64,000 bases of DNA from the NCBI RefSeq assembly GCF_030464885.1, contig NZ_JALPRJ010000025.1, positions 1 to 64,000 of the forward strand. Direction: 5' to 3'. Source of the DNA: Caballeronia sp. SEWSISQ10-4 2 (GTDB lineage Bacteria; Pseudomonadota; Gammaproteobacteria; Burkholderiales; Burkholderiaceae). Position 1 is the first letter of the stretch. Every line of letters begins with the position of its first letter. Both the position numbers and the translations under genes were made by a program. The notes beneath the pieces are model-generated. The model did no database searches. It was not told the origin of the DNA and saw only the letters and a list, made by a program, of their open reading frames with translations. Below, in pieces: positions 50,555 through 58,295 of the stretch.

Positions 50555-50611
50555 ACGGGAAAAAAATGGGTTCGCCCTAGTACCAACCCGTTAAACACTC
50601 TGGAGTCGAAA

Positions 50612-50944
50612 ATGAAAAAGATTGCCCTGTTCGTGATGTCCGCTGCTGTTCTTGCATCGTCGAGCGCATTTGCTCAAGCTCAAGGCCTGACCCGTGCCGA
50701 AGTCCACCAGCAACTCGTTGAAGCGCAGCAGAACGGTTCACAACTCGTTAGCAATACTTCGTATCCGGATGTGGCACGTATCTACACCAATCAGGTTGCG
50801 CAGGCCAGGCAAGGCGCTTCGGCATACGGCGGCGTGGCGGCAGGGTCGAGCGCGAGTTCGGCGCGTGTCGCGATCGGCGGCAGCCCGAGCCACCAAGCCT
50901 GTGTGGGACCGGTTAGCTTCTGCAATATCTATGCAGGTTCTTGA
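50612..50944 (+). CDS. DUF4148 family secreted protein
   Basis: A 110-residue exported protein of a family expanded in Burkholderiaceae. Signal peptide MKKIALFVMSAAVLASSSAFAQA, then the DUF4148 core GLTRAEVHQQLVEAQQNG with TSYPDVAR and a Gly/Ser/Ala-rich tail with two Cys. It is presumably periplasmic; the function is unknown. CTGGAG precedes the ATG. Confidence 0.88.
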   Translation: MKKIALFVMSAAVLASSSAFAQAQGLTRAEVHQQLVEAQQNGSQLVSNTSYPDVARIYTNQVAQARQGASAYGGVAAGSSASSARVAIGGSPSHQACVGPVSFCNIYAGS

Positions 50945-51002
50945 TGGCTGCATGGACGGCTCGTTCATGCTCAGCATGAGTCGCGAGTCGCCCTTGCGTG
51001 GT

Positions 51003-51431
51003 TTATCGCAGAAGGATCAATTGAGGTGCAGTGTCCGCGCCACACCAGACAATCGCGTTTTGCGCATGTCGCGCGCCGAGTTGTTTCGCCGCGTCCAGCG
51101 GTAAGCCCAGGATCAGGAAGCTCGGTTCGCCCGGCCATTGTCCCGACGGATGCTCGCCTATCCCTTCGATAAACCGCAAACCCTCGCGGTGGAGTTCATC
51201 TGCGAGCGCGGTTTGCCGGAGCGCATTGGACTTTGCATCGATCAACGCGCTAAACGGATTCGCCGCGGTCACAAACGCGCTGCAATCGACGCTAAAGGCC
51301 TGATGAAGTTCAGCGAGGGCGGGATTGGGGATCCCTATTCGCAGCGTCGCAGGGGCATCGCCCAGGACGCGATAGTGCGTTTCCTCGTAAGCCCGGAGTG
51401 TGTCCCGGTCGATGTCCGAATTGCGCTGCAT
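51003..51431 (-). CDS. DUF3293 family protein
   Basis: A 142-residue cytoplasmic protein matching DUF3293: the start (ETHYRV), FVTAANPFSALID near residue 53, the FIEGIGEHPSGQWPGEPSFLILGL stretch near 87-110, and AIVWCG near the end. The function is unknown. AAGGAGATTGAC precedes the ATG at 51431. It converges with the DUF4148 gene. Confidence 0.85.
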   Translation of the reverse strand: MQRNSDIDRDTLRAYEETHYRVLGDAPATLRIGIPNPALAELHQAFSVDCSAFVTAANPFSALIDAKSNALRQTALADELHREGLRFIEGIGEHPSGQWPGEPSFLILGLPLDAAKQLGARHAQNAIVWCGADTAPQLILLR

Positions 51432-51784
51432 GTCAATCTCCTTGCGCCAGCACCGAATCCGGCTGGGCTCGCCTTCTGATACGAAGCCTGCTGCATTTTG
51501 TGGAAATCGTATCAGACCGGAAACGTGCGGCGTTGCATACGGGTCTTGCGCGTCAAGCATTCGGTGAAAACGCCCGACATAGCAGAGTTCCACTATCCAT
51601 TGTGCGCGTTGACGAACACACGGTGTCGATGCGACAAAGGTCGCTGTGTGGGCTACCCATCGCTCAACGCGAATGTCCGGCGACCGGGTGTTCAGCTTGT
51701 CACCGGGCGCCTGTACGATGCTTCTTTCATTGCACTTGAGCGCTCTGACAGGCGCCGTTATCGAGGGACACATGGGAGGGACAC
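51432..51784. other. Intergenic region
   Basis: 350 bases between divergent genes (DUF3293 leftward, glycosyltransferase rightward). I see no additional gene, terminator or clear repeat; it should hold both promoters. Confidence 0.5.
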
Positions 51785-52930
51785 ATGGATTCGCAGATGC
51801 TGGCGAAAGAGGCCGTGAAGAGCACGCCGACTAACGTTCACGTTCACCTTTACTATGGCGTCGATCCGAGCTGGTATCGCAAGGACGAGAACGTCGGATG
51901 CTTGTACGGCTATCACTACGCCGAGTCGGAATCGATGGCGCTTTCGTATTCCAAGGATCACCCCGAAGGACGCGTTCTCCGTACGATCCGACGCGGCTTG
52001 AAAGCGCTTCTCGGCTGCGATTTCATCCATACGTTTCGCAACCGCTCAGCGTTGCTTGAAGCGGACGTGATCTGGACGCATACGGAGCGCGAGTATCTAT
52101 CGGCGGCGCTATTGCTCATGCTCAAGCGTGGACCGCATAAACCGCTTCTGCTTGCGCAAAGCGTGTGGCTGCTGGATATATGGGAATCGCTTAGCGTGTT
52201 CAAGCGCGTTGTCTTCAAGAAGCTGTTAAGCCGCGCTAACTTGGTGACGACGCATACTCACGACAATGCCGCGCTAGCGAAAAAATTCTGGAACCGCGAA
52301 GCAACGGTGGTGCTTTACGGCATCAGTACGGACGACTTTCCGCTGCAGCCTGTGTCCGAGTGGCGCCCTCATGAACCCTTGCGCGTCGCAGCCATTGGTA
52401 ACGATCGAGACCGTGATTGGCAGACCTTCATGGTTGCATTCGAAAACGACAAGCGCTTTAGCGCGAGGCTGGCGACCCAGCGCAAAGTCGCGCGTCCTGA
52501 CCGGGCGGATAACATTGTTGTCGCGCCGGTATCGGGGTTGGCCGAACAACGTGCGCTCTACGAGTGGGCCGATGTGATCGTTGTGCCGCTTCATCCCAAT
52601 CACCATGCATCGGGTATTACGGTGCTGCTGGAAGCCGTCATGGCTGGCAAGGCGGTGGTTGCAACGGGCATCGGCGGCCTGTCGGACTATTTCTCCGATG
52701 ACGCCGTCTCCTACGTACCGGTCCACGATGCACAGAGCCTGCGCGAGACTGTCGCCGCGTTGGGTGCGGATCCGGAAGGCACGAGCGAGCGGATTCGGCG
52801 CGCGCAGCGGGAGCTGGTATCGAAGGATCTGACAACGCGTGGCTTCGCCCTGCAGCATGTCATGCTGACTCATCAGATGCTGCGCCACGCAGAGTCGGGT
52901 GAACAAGTCGAGCCACTTGCGCGCGCTTAG
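51785..52930 (+). CDS. Glycosyltransferase family 4-like protein
   Basis: A 381-residue GT-B fold transferase. The C-terminal half has the typical donor-binding pattern VVPLHPNHHASGITVLLEAVMAGKAVVATGIGGLSDYF near residues 261-300. The N-terminal acceptor domain (DVIWTHTEREYLSAALL, LLLAQSVWLLDIW) resembles GumK-like or polysaccharide enzymes, but acceptor and donor cannot be named. It stands alone with no polysaccharide cluster around it, at the left border of the accessory region. GAGGGACAC precedes the ATG. Confidence 0.78.
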   Translation: MDSQMLAKEAVKSTPTNVHVHLYYGVDPSWYRKDENVGCLYGYHYAESESMALSYSKDHPEGRVLRTIRRGLKALLGCDFIHTFRNRSALLEADVIWTHTEREYLSAALLLMLKRGPHKPLLLAQSVWLLDIWESLSVFKRVVFKKLLSRANLVTTHTHDNAALAKKFWNREATVVLYGISTDDFPLQPVSEWRPHEPLRVAAIGNDRDRDWQTFMVAFENDKRFSARLATQRKVARPDRADNIVVAPVSGLAEQRALYEWADVIVVPLHPNHHASGITVLLEAVMAGKAVVATGIGGLSDYFSDDAVSYVPVHDAQSLRETVAALGADPEGTSERIRRAQRELVSKDLTTRGFALQHVMLTHQMLRHAESGEQVEPLARA

Positions 52931-53157
52931 CGTGACAGCGGGGCGTGGATTATCGGAACAGGCGCGTCGCCGCTTCGTAGGTTCAGCCGCACATACGCAA
53001 CCTGTTGGGGCGGGATGATGTCGCGTGAGAAGCGGCCGAAGCGCGAGTCCATGAGTCGTCTGTGCGTAGTGGAACGCCCGATGGAAGGGTCGCACGACAC
53101 ACAGAAAAACCCAGCAAGCACGCCGTGCGAATCGCAATCCGAACCGGAAACACTCAC
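52927..53157 (-). CDS. Hypothetical small protein, uncertain
   Basis: A 76-residue frame from a GTG start: VSVSGSDCDSHGVLAGFF then CVSCDPSIGRSTTHRRL and a C-terminal part with SRFGRFSRDIIPPQQ. Third-position GC is high, as in real genes of this genome, and nothing overlaps it except four bases of the glycosyltransferase end. No family is recognised and there is no clear ribosome site. Confidence 0.3.
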   Translation of the reverse strand: MSVSGSDCDSHGVLAGFFCVSCDPSIGRSTTHRRLMDSRFGRFSRDIIPPQQVAYVRLNLRSGDAPVPIIHAPLSR

Positions 53158-53225
53158 CAAATATGTAGGATATATTTTAGATTCAATGTGGTGTTTTTTC
53201 TTCCGTCCCGACGCAGAGGTGATCC

Positions 53226-53705
53226 ATGCAGCTCTACGAGATTTGCCGGTCGGTCGCGAAACGGCGGGCGGAACTCGACCTGACGCAGGCGCAGCTCGCA
53301 AAGCTTAGTGGGCTCTCCCGGTTCACAGTCAACCAGCTTGAAACCGGCAAAGTGAAGGATCTGGCGATCAACAAGCTCATCCCGCGTCTCAGCGTTCTTG
53401 GGATCGAACTGACGGCAAAGCCGAGGCCCAACCAGAAGGGGCTGTTCAAGGCGTCAGTGAGCGCCAACGTGAGCTACATGGGCAAGCTGACGGAGACCCA
53501 GCTCGCTCGTGCGCTCACGACGGGCAAGATTCCACCAGGCTGCGAGTCACAGGTTTCCGTCATTCTTGACGAAGTACCTGTACCAGTCGTCGTCAAAGCT
53601 GTCAAAGAGGCGGCCAGATCATCTGGCATTGCGCCAAAGAAGATCTGGAAGAACCTCGCGACGTGGTCCAAAGACCTGCATCTGTACCGGAGAGTGTGGG
53701 AATGA
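53226..53705 (+). CDS. XRE-type HTH regulator next to a broken AbiEii gene
   Basis: A 159-residue protein with a helix-turn-helix at residues 5-55 (RAELDLTQAQLAKLSGLSRF, split: RAELDLTQAQLAKLSG then SRFTVNQLETGKV) and a C-terminal half of about 90 residues (KLTETQLARALTTGKIPPGCESQV) that may contact the partner. The next frame overlaps its stop (ATGA) and is an AbiEii-type nucleotidyltransferase, so this is probably the antitoxin/regulator of a type IV-like toxin-antitoxin pair whose toxin has decayed. An AT-rich promoter precedes it. Confidence 0.75.
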   Translation: MQLYEICRSVAKRRAELDLTQAQLAKLSGLSRFTVNQLETGKVKDLAINKLIPRLSVLGIELTAKPRPNQKGLFKASVSANVSYMGKLTETQLARALTTGKIPPGCESQVSVILDEVPVPVVVKAVKEAARSSGIAPKKIWKNLATWSKDLHLYRRVWE

Positions 53706-54123
53706 CGACGCCTGATCCATTACCGGCCGGGCCGTGGCAATGCTTGCTTGGCCGTGCGCTCACGCTCATCGACGAAATTGCGGAACACGGCCGGTCGGAT
53801 CCATTCCGGACGTTCGGTGGCGGCACCGTACTTATGTTTTGATACGGCCATCGGCTCAGCAAGGACGTCGATATTTTCGTGCTCTATCCGCATGGGTTTC
53901 GTGAATCCGCGAATCAGCGATGTCGCCTCGGACATCACGAGCGAGTACGGGGAGCACGCGCAATTCGTGAAGCTGCTCCTGCCTGAAGGCGAGATCGACT
54001 TTGTCGTTTCCCCGAATCTGACGGACCCGGATAAATCACAGTCCGACAATGACGATGTGCTATGCGCATCTGTCTCCCGAGCACTTGGCAGAGACACTCG
54101 AATGCCGGGTGTCGTTCGCTTAA
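53702..54123 (+). pseudogene. AbiEii-type nucleotidyltransferase toxin, disrupted
   Basis: The frame starts MTTPDPLPAGPWQ, overlapping the XRE stop, and reaches FGGGTVLMF then a TGA; after the stop the same frame reads YGHRLSKDVDIFV, the conserved nucleotidyltransferase active site (GGT...R...KDVDIF). An Arg codon CGA mutated to TGA is the likely cause. A second break follows, because family sequence (GFVNPRISDVASDITSEYGEH...EIDFVVSPNLTDP) continues in another frame. After about 54045 similarity stops and a piece of integrase is reached. So the gene has a nonsense change, a frameshift and a lost 3' part. Confidence 0.72.
54049..54123 (+). pseudogene. C-terminal scrap of a tyrosine recombinase
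   Basis: In a frame different from the AbiEii remnant, 24 codons read MTMCYAHLSPEHLAETLE... and stop. T-M-(R)-Y-A-H-L-S-P-E-H-L is the characteristic end of phage-type integrases, with the catalytic Tyr in YAHL. Only this end remains, fused to the truncated AbiEii gene, which marks a deletion between a mobile element and its cargo. Confidence 0.55.
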
Positions 54124-54393
54124 AACGCTTTTTGCGCGCAACTGATCCCTTTGCAATCAGCTCCCATTGCTGATCGGTGTCTCATCTTTTAATAGTCGGC
54201 GGTCCAGTGGTCGATTTTGCAAATTAAAGGGTGCCCCTGGCTGCACCATCGTATCGCGCACCACGAGCCAATCCTAATGCATAGCGTGGAAGACGATGTC
54301 CAGAAATGACGAGCGCTGTCGCGATGCATTGTTCCATCATCTCGGCGAGGGTGAGGCCGGTGCAGACCGAATGCGGGAATTCCCTCTTTGTAG

Positions 54394-54417
54394 TAGACTA
54401 GTCAGATGACTAGTCTA
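54394..54417. promoter_or_regulatory. Palindromic operator of the Phd/VapC-type pair
   Basis: A perfect inverted repeat with 10-base arms TAGACTAGTC and GACTAGTCTA and a four-base centre, ending 11 bases before the antitoxin start. Phd/YefM antitoxins bind such palindromes to repress their own operon. Confidence 0.75.
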
Positions 54418-54428
54418 GAGAGTTATTC

Positions 54429-54686
54429 GTGAGAACTTGGCCGGTACAGGACGCCAAAGCGCGTTTCAGTGAATTCCTTGATGCCTGTCTCTCGGACGGG
54501 CCACAGATGGTGACCAAGCGCGGCACCGAAGCGGCGGTGCTGGTGCCCGCCGCGGAATGGCGGCGGCTGCATGCGGCTGCCAAGCCGTCGCTCAAGGAAT
54601 TGTTGCTCTCGGACGTCGCGCGCACGGAGTTCCTGGTTCCTGCACGCGGTGCCGCACGGCGTCGGCGCGTTGTACCGATTCGCTGA
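54429..54686 (+). CDS. Phd/YefM family antitoxin
   Basis: An 85-residue antitoxin. The N-terminal dimerisation and DNA-binding part MRTWPVQDAKARFSEFLDACL..GPQMVTKRGTEAAVLVPAAEWRRL is typical of Phd/YefM, and the C-terminal part, normally disordered until bound to toxin, is Arg-rich. The start is GTG directly after the palindrome. The PIN toxin gene begins within 10 bp of its stop. Confidence 0.88.
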   Translation: MRTWPVQDAKARFSEFLDACLSDGPQMVTKRGTEAAVLVPAAEWRRLHAAAKPSLKELLLSDVARTEFLVPARGAARRRRVVPIR

Positions 54687-54695
54687 GTGGGCCGC

Positions 54696-55109
54696 ATGTA
54701 CTTGCTGGACACCAATGTCATTTCCGAACTGCGCCGGCCTCGTCCGCACGACGCGGTAGTCGCCTGGCTGCAGTCGACGTCCGATAGCGATCTGCATTTG
54801 TCGGCCGTGACCCTGGGCGAGATCCAGGCCGGTATCGAACTCACGCGCGATCAGGACGCCGCCAAGGCGGACGAAATCGAGCAGTGGGTCGATCTGGTCT
54901 CAGTCTCTTACAATGTGCTGCCCATGGATGCTGAGACTTTTCGGCTCTGGGCGCGCCTCATGCATCGGCGCTCTGACACGCTGTATGAGGATGCGATGAT
55001 CGCGGCGACCGCAAAGCAGCACCACCTCACCGTGGTGACACGCAATATCGTCGATTTCGCACACTTCGAGGTTGACGTGCTCAATCCGTTCGAATCGAAA
55101 CAAGGGTGA
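54696..55109 (+). CDS. VapC-like PIN-domain toxin (FitB type)
   Basis: A 137-residue PIN-domain RNase toxin. MYLLDTNVISELRR carries the first catalytic Asp, TLGEIQAGIEL the Glu, and YEDAMIAATAKQHHLTVVTRNIVDF the remaining Asp residues, so all acidic site residues are present. A GTG three codons earlier (54687) is an alternative start. With the Phd-type antitoxin it forms an apparently intact type II toxin-antitoxin pair between two decayed genes. Confidence 0.88.
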   Translation: MYLLDTNVISELRRPRPHDAVVAWLQSTSDSDLHLSAVTLGEIQAGIELTRDQDAAKADEIEQWVDLVSVSYNVLPMDAETFRLWARLMHRRSDTLYEDAMIAATAKQHHLTVVTRNIVDFAHFEVDVLNPFESKQG

Positions 55110-55194
55110 AAGAATTCCGATGTGGCTCGCGAACCGTCGAAATCCCCTGCGATCAGGCTTTGGAATAGTGACGGCACGGCAAAAGCCGCAGTAG

Positions 55195-55562
55195 CTTCTT
55201 CTCGGCGAGTCCGATCTGGGTCATGTGCATGCCGGCGCGAGCGGCCGTTTTTATCCGGAGAACGGCGATGCGCCGGTAGAGCTCTGAGCGTGGCGAGCGT
55301 CGGCACGGCGTCAGTGCGCGTGCTCGACGTCCAGGATCTTGCCTCAGTCAACGGCGGCGGCATGGCGGTGCGCAAGGATCGCGACGGCAAGCTCGTGCCA
55401 GAGTCAGCCATCTATCGCGCGACGCTCGTGCCGAGCGGGCCGTGCGCGCCGATCACGAAACGGCTGAGGGGAACGGTAACAATCGATGCGGATCGCAGCG
55501 GATTTCTGGGCAGGATTTATCGGCGCGCAGCGGCGTTGGTGATCCGCGAGAGCGAGTTGTAA
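55195..55562 (+). pseudogene. 3' remnant of an HlyD/lipoyl-type protein, frameshifted
   Basis: One frame reads LGESDLGHVHAGASGRFYPENGDAPVEL and stops at 55285-55287; the continuation SVASVGTASVRVLDVQDLASVNGG and on to RRAAALVIRESEL is one base out of frame. Removing one C near 55284 joins them into ...VELSVASVG.... The sequence resembles the end of HlyD-type membrane fusion/biotin-lipoyl proteins paired with M50-like partners. The upstream part of the gene is missing. Function is therefore lost. Confidence 0.5.
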
Positions 55563-55725
55563 CGGTCACGGCGAGGATATGAAAACCGAGCGCCAGTCAT
55601 TCCCGTGGTTCCGCCCCGCGGCGCAGGGTAACGTCGTGAGGCTCGTTGCTGCAAAAGCATCAACAGCCGTCGCGCCGAGATTGACTCGCGCTGATGGGAG
55701 ATGCCTACACAGAACTGAAAATGGA

Positions 55726-55757
55726 AAAGGGCTTAGCGCGAACGCTAAGCCCTTTAT
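55726..55757. terminator. Terminator hairpin beside the tRNA-Lys fragment
   Basis: AAAGGGCTTAGCG pairing with CGCTAAGCCCTTT. It is a counterpart of the hairpin at 58260-58288, which ends the intact tRNA-Lys transcript; both lie just before the shared 56-bp repeat. Confidence 0.7.
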
Positions 55758-55812
55758 GTCTTTGGTAGGCCGTACGGGATTTGAACCTGTGACCAACGGA
55801 TTAAAAGTCCGC
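55757..55812. repeat. Left attachment repeat: 3' part of tRNA-Lys
   Basis: 56 bases identical, with one T/C difference in the T-loop, to 58290-58345, the 3' part of the intact tRNA-Lys gene. It covers the anticodon, variable loop, T arm and CCA end, and diverges at the same base inside the anticodon stem. This is the classic footprint of an integrase-mediated insertion into a tRNA 3' end. Confidence 0.88.
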
Positions 55813-55941
55813 ATAAAACATAAATGAAAACAAAGCTACACCAATGTTTTATGCACCGCAATTGACTGTGAAGTGGGGACGTGTATGCCCCGCTCAATAA
55901 GGCGTGGTTGCGGATTGCGGAGCGCGTATGAGGTCGAAGAT

Positions 55942-56085
55942 TTAAAAAAGCCTGCGCGCGACTTCCTTCCGTATTTCTTCGTTCTGGTGCATTTCTGTGG
56001 CTCCGTCAATGGCTTCCTGGAACCATTTCGACGCTGGCCGAAGTCGGGAATCCGACTGCTCGACTGCGCGAGTCGTCTTTTCCAT
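55942..56085 (-). CDS. Possible 47-residue protein in the island
   Basis: A short frame, MEKTTRAVEQSDSRLRP then KWFQEAIDGATEMHQNEEI and RKEVARRLF, with a helical, charged character. It reads away from the ATPase gene. There is no clear ribosome site and no recognised family. It could be a small regulator or chance. Confidence 0.25.
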   Translation of the reverse strand: MEKTTRAVEQSDSRLRPASKWFQEAIDGATEMHQNEEIRKEVARRLF

Positions 56086-56240
56086 AGCGGGTAGGGTTGA
56101 TCCGACGAGGTAGCGGCGCGCCCTTTGCTCCTTTTGTCGAGGGGCGCGACGGCGATGAGACGACAAAAAGATATATTTTTTTGTTGAACATCTGCACAAA
56201 AAACGCGAGAATCAACAAAGAATGTTGTTTTTCGGGAGAA

Positions 56241-57548
56241 ATGGTGCTTATCCAATTTAGCGTCGAGAACTTCGGTTCGATTCGGGAGCGTCAGACGCTT
56301 AGCATGACCGCATCGCGGTATTTCAGAGATTTAGAGGAGACAAACACCTTCGATGCCGGTTTGGGGGATGATTTTCCTCGATTGTTACGCACCGCTGTCA
56401 TATACGGTCCGAACGCCGCTGGCAAAACGACGGTGATTCAAGCAATGAACTTCGTCGAAACTTTCGTGATGGACTCGGCGAAGGACGCGCAAGCTAACGA
56501 TGAAGTGAGTGTGGAGCCGTTCAGGTTGGCTGCGTCCACGCGTGATATGCCAAGCGAGTTTGAGATCGCCGTAATTGAGGACGGCGTACGCTATCAATTT
56601 GGGTTTGCTGCTACTAAGGAGAGGGTCGTAGAGGAATGGCTGTTTGCGTATCCAAACGGTCATATGCAGAAGTGGTATCACCGTGTGTTTGACAGTTCAA
56701 CCGGTGCTTATGCCTACAAATTCAGTCCTTCATTTATTGGCGGCCGCAAGCGAGCGGATTGGAAAGCACAGACCCGCGATAACGCTCTCTTTCTGTCGAC
56801 CGCAATATTGCTGAACAACGAGCAGTTGAAGCCGGTGTTCAATTGGTTTCAAAAACGGGTTGCAACGCTGGGAAGAGCGGAGCTGTTCGCTACGTCAGGC
56901 TATACAAGTCGTATGTGCGTCCAGGATCCTGAGAAGCGAAAGCGAGTTGTATCGTTTTTGAATCTGGCCGATTTGGGCGTTGAAGACCTAACTGTGTCTC
57001 CGCGCAGCTTCACTCCCGATACCCTGCCTATGGACTTGCCGGCGTCGGTACGCGAAGACATTGTGAAAAACATGAAAGATCGTACCTTTCACGACGTCAC
57101 ATACCTGCATAGGGAACCGGAGTCAGGTGAACTCGTTGGGCTGGCCCAAGAGTTGGAATCGGACGGTACGCGCGGGCTATATGCATTTGCGGGGCCGTGG
57201 ATAGACGTGCTCGATAACAGTAGGGTCTTGTTCGTAGACGAACTCGACACCAGTCTGCATCCGCTGATAGTCCATCAGTTGGTACGGTCTCTTAATCGTG
57301 TTGGCACGAAGGCGCAGCTCATTTTTACGACTCACGATACAAGCATCTTGAGCCAGCGCATTTTGCGACGTGACCAAATCTGGTTTGTAGATAAGGGGCC
57401 CTCAAAAGCGACCAAGTTGTATTCCTTGGGCGATTTCAGCGTCAGGGAGCAGGAAGCGGTCGAAAAAGGCTACCTCACTGGCCGATATGGCGCGATCCCA
57501 TTTTTGAAGGATCTGGAACTCCATGGGCAGCGACAATCTGTTCCATAA
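56241..57548 (+). CDS. AAA ATPase, RloA/AbiLi-like (COG1106 type)
   Basis: A 435-residue SMC/ABC-like ATPase without coiled-coil arms. It begins MVLIQFSVENFGSIRERQTLSM, with Walker A GPNAAGKT at 56-63, a Walker B VLFVDELDTSLHP near 330-342 and a switch His in FTTHDTSIL. This fits the COG1106 group that pairs with RloB or similar effectors in restriction-linked and abortive-infection loci (RloAB, AbiL). The likely role is sensing phage and gating the TOPRIM partner, by inference. CGGGAGAA precedes the ATG. Its end overlaps the RloB start by 26 bases. Confidence 0.85.
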   Translation: MVLIQFSVENFGSIRERQTLSMTASRYFRDLEETNTFDAGLGDDFPRLLRTAVIYGPNAAGKTTVIQAMNFVETFVMDSAKDAQANDEVSVEPFRLAASTRDMPSEFEIAVIEDGVRYQFGFAATKERVVEEWLFAYPNGHMQKWYHRVFDSSTGAYAYKFSPSFIGGRKRADWKAQTRDNALFLSTAILLNNEQLKPVFNWFQKRVATLGRAELFATSGYTSRMCVQDPEKRKRVVSFLNLADLGVEDLTVSPRSFTPDTLPMDLPASVREDIVKNMKDRTFHDVTYLHREPESGELVGLAQELESDGTRGLYAFAGPWIDVLDNSRVLFVDELDTSLHPLIVHQLVRSLNRVGTKAQLIFTTHDTSILSQRILRRDQIWFVDKGPSKATKLYSLGDFSVREQEAVEKGYLTGRYGAIPFLKDLELHGQRQSVP

Positions 57549-58193
57549 GCGGAAGGCTCAGCGTGCATCTTCCCTCGCTCGGCAGAAGCGCGAAAAACCT
57601 CAGAAGCCGCGTTACCTAATCGTTTGTGAAGGTGAAGCTACTGAGCCGAATTACTTCAACGGTCTTCGCAACATTGAGCGGTTGCCGACGGCTCACGTCA
57701 AGGTTTGTGGGGGGAGTGTGGCTCCGATCCTATGTCGGTCGTTCAGTACGCGCTCCAACTGTTCGAGGAGGAGCAATTTGACCGCTTTGACAAGGTGTTT
57801 TGTGTCATTGACCGGGATGGGCACACAAAATTTAAACCTGCTGTCGCTCTCGTGGAGGATTTGCAAAAAAAGGGCACGCCGATCGAGCTGGTGGTTTCGT
57901 GGCCGTGCTTTGAATATTGGGTCTTGCTTCATCATAAGTACAGTCGCAGTCCATACTACCCGACGCGTGGCAGATCGAGTTGTGATGCGGTAGGTTCCGA
58001 GATACGACGGAACCACGACCGCAAGTACAGCAAAGGCGCGGAGGACTTGTATGCGATGTTGCGAAGTAAGCAGGAAGGGGCATTAGAGCACGCAGCTACT
58101 GCATTGGCCGATGCTGAAGCGACGGGCGAGAGGAATCCCAGTACGCAGGTCCACCTGCTAGTGACGGCGCTTCTTGCTTTGAAGCTGCCTTAA
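57523..58193 (+). pseudogene. RloB/AbiLii-like TOPRIM gene with a frame change at a G6 run
   Basis: Frame 1 from the ATG at 57523 gives MGSDNLFHKRKAQRAS..., RYLIVCEGEATEPNYFNGLR (TOPRIM Glu motif) and runs to VKVCGG. From the six G at 57709-57714 the family sequence continues one frame over: ECGSDPMSVVQYAL, VFCVIDRDGHTKF (the DxD motif), and SWPCFEYWVLLHH, ending at 58193. Adding one G, or a -1 slip, restores a 223-residue protein of normal RloB length with all motifs. So the gene is whole except at this tract, and it may be off, phase-variable, or made by frameshifting. A sequencing error is also possible. Confidence 0.8.
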
Positions 58194-58259
58194 AGGCGAT
58201 GGGTGGGACAGATCTGGCGGCTTGAAACACCCAACAATTTTAAGAATTGCGGAGCAAGA

Positions 58260-58288
58260 AAAAGGGCTCAGCTTTCGCTGAGCCCTTC
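58260..58288 (-). terminator. Terminator of tRNA-Lys
   Basis: AAGGGCTCAGC, loop TTTC, GCTGAGCCCTT. On the minus strand the stem is followed by TTTTCTTGCTCC. It lies just downstream of the tRNA 3' end. Confidence 0.75.
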
Positions 58289-58295
58289 TTGTCTT

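Noticed and set aside
55763..55812. A second tRNA-Lys gene
   Set aside because: Only the 3' 50 bases match; the 5' acceptor strand, D arm and part of the anticodon stem are missing, so it cannot fold as a tRNA.
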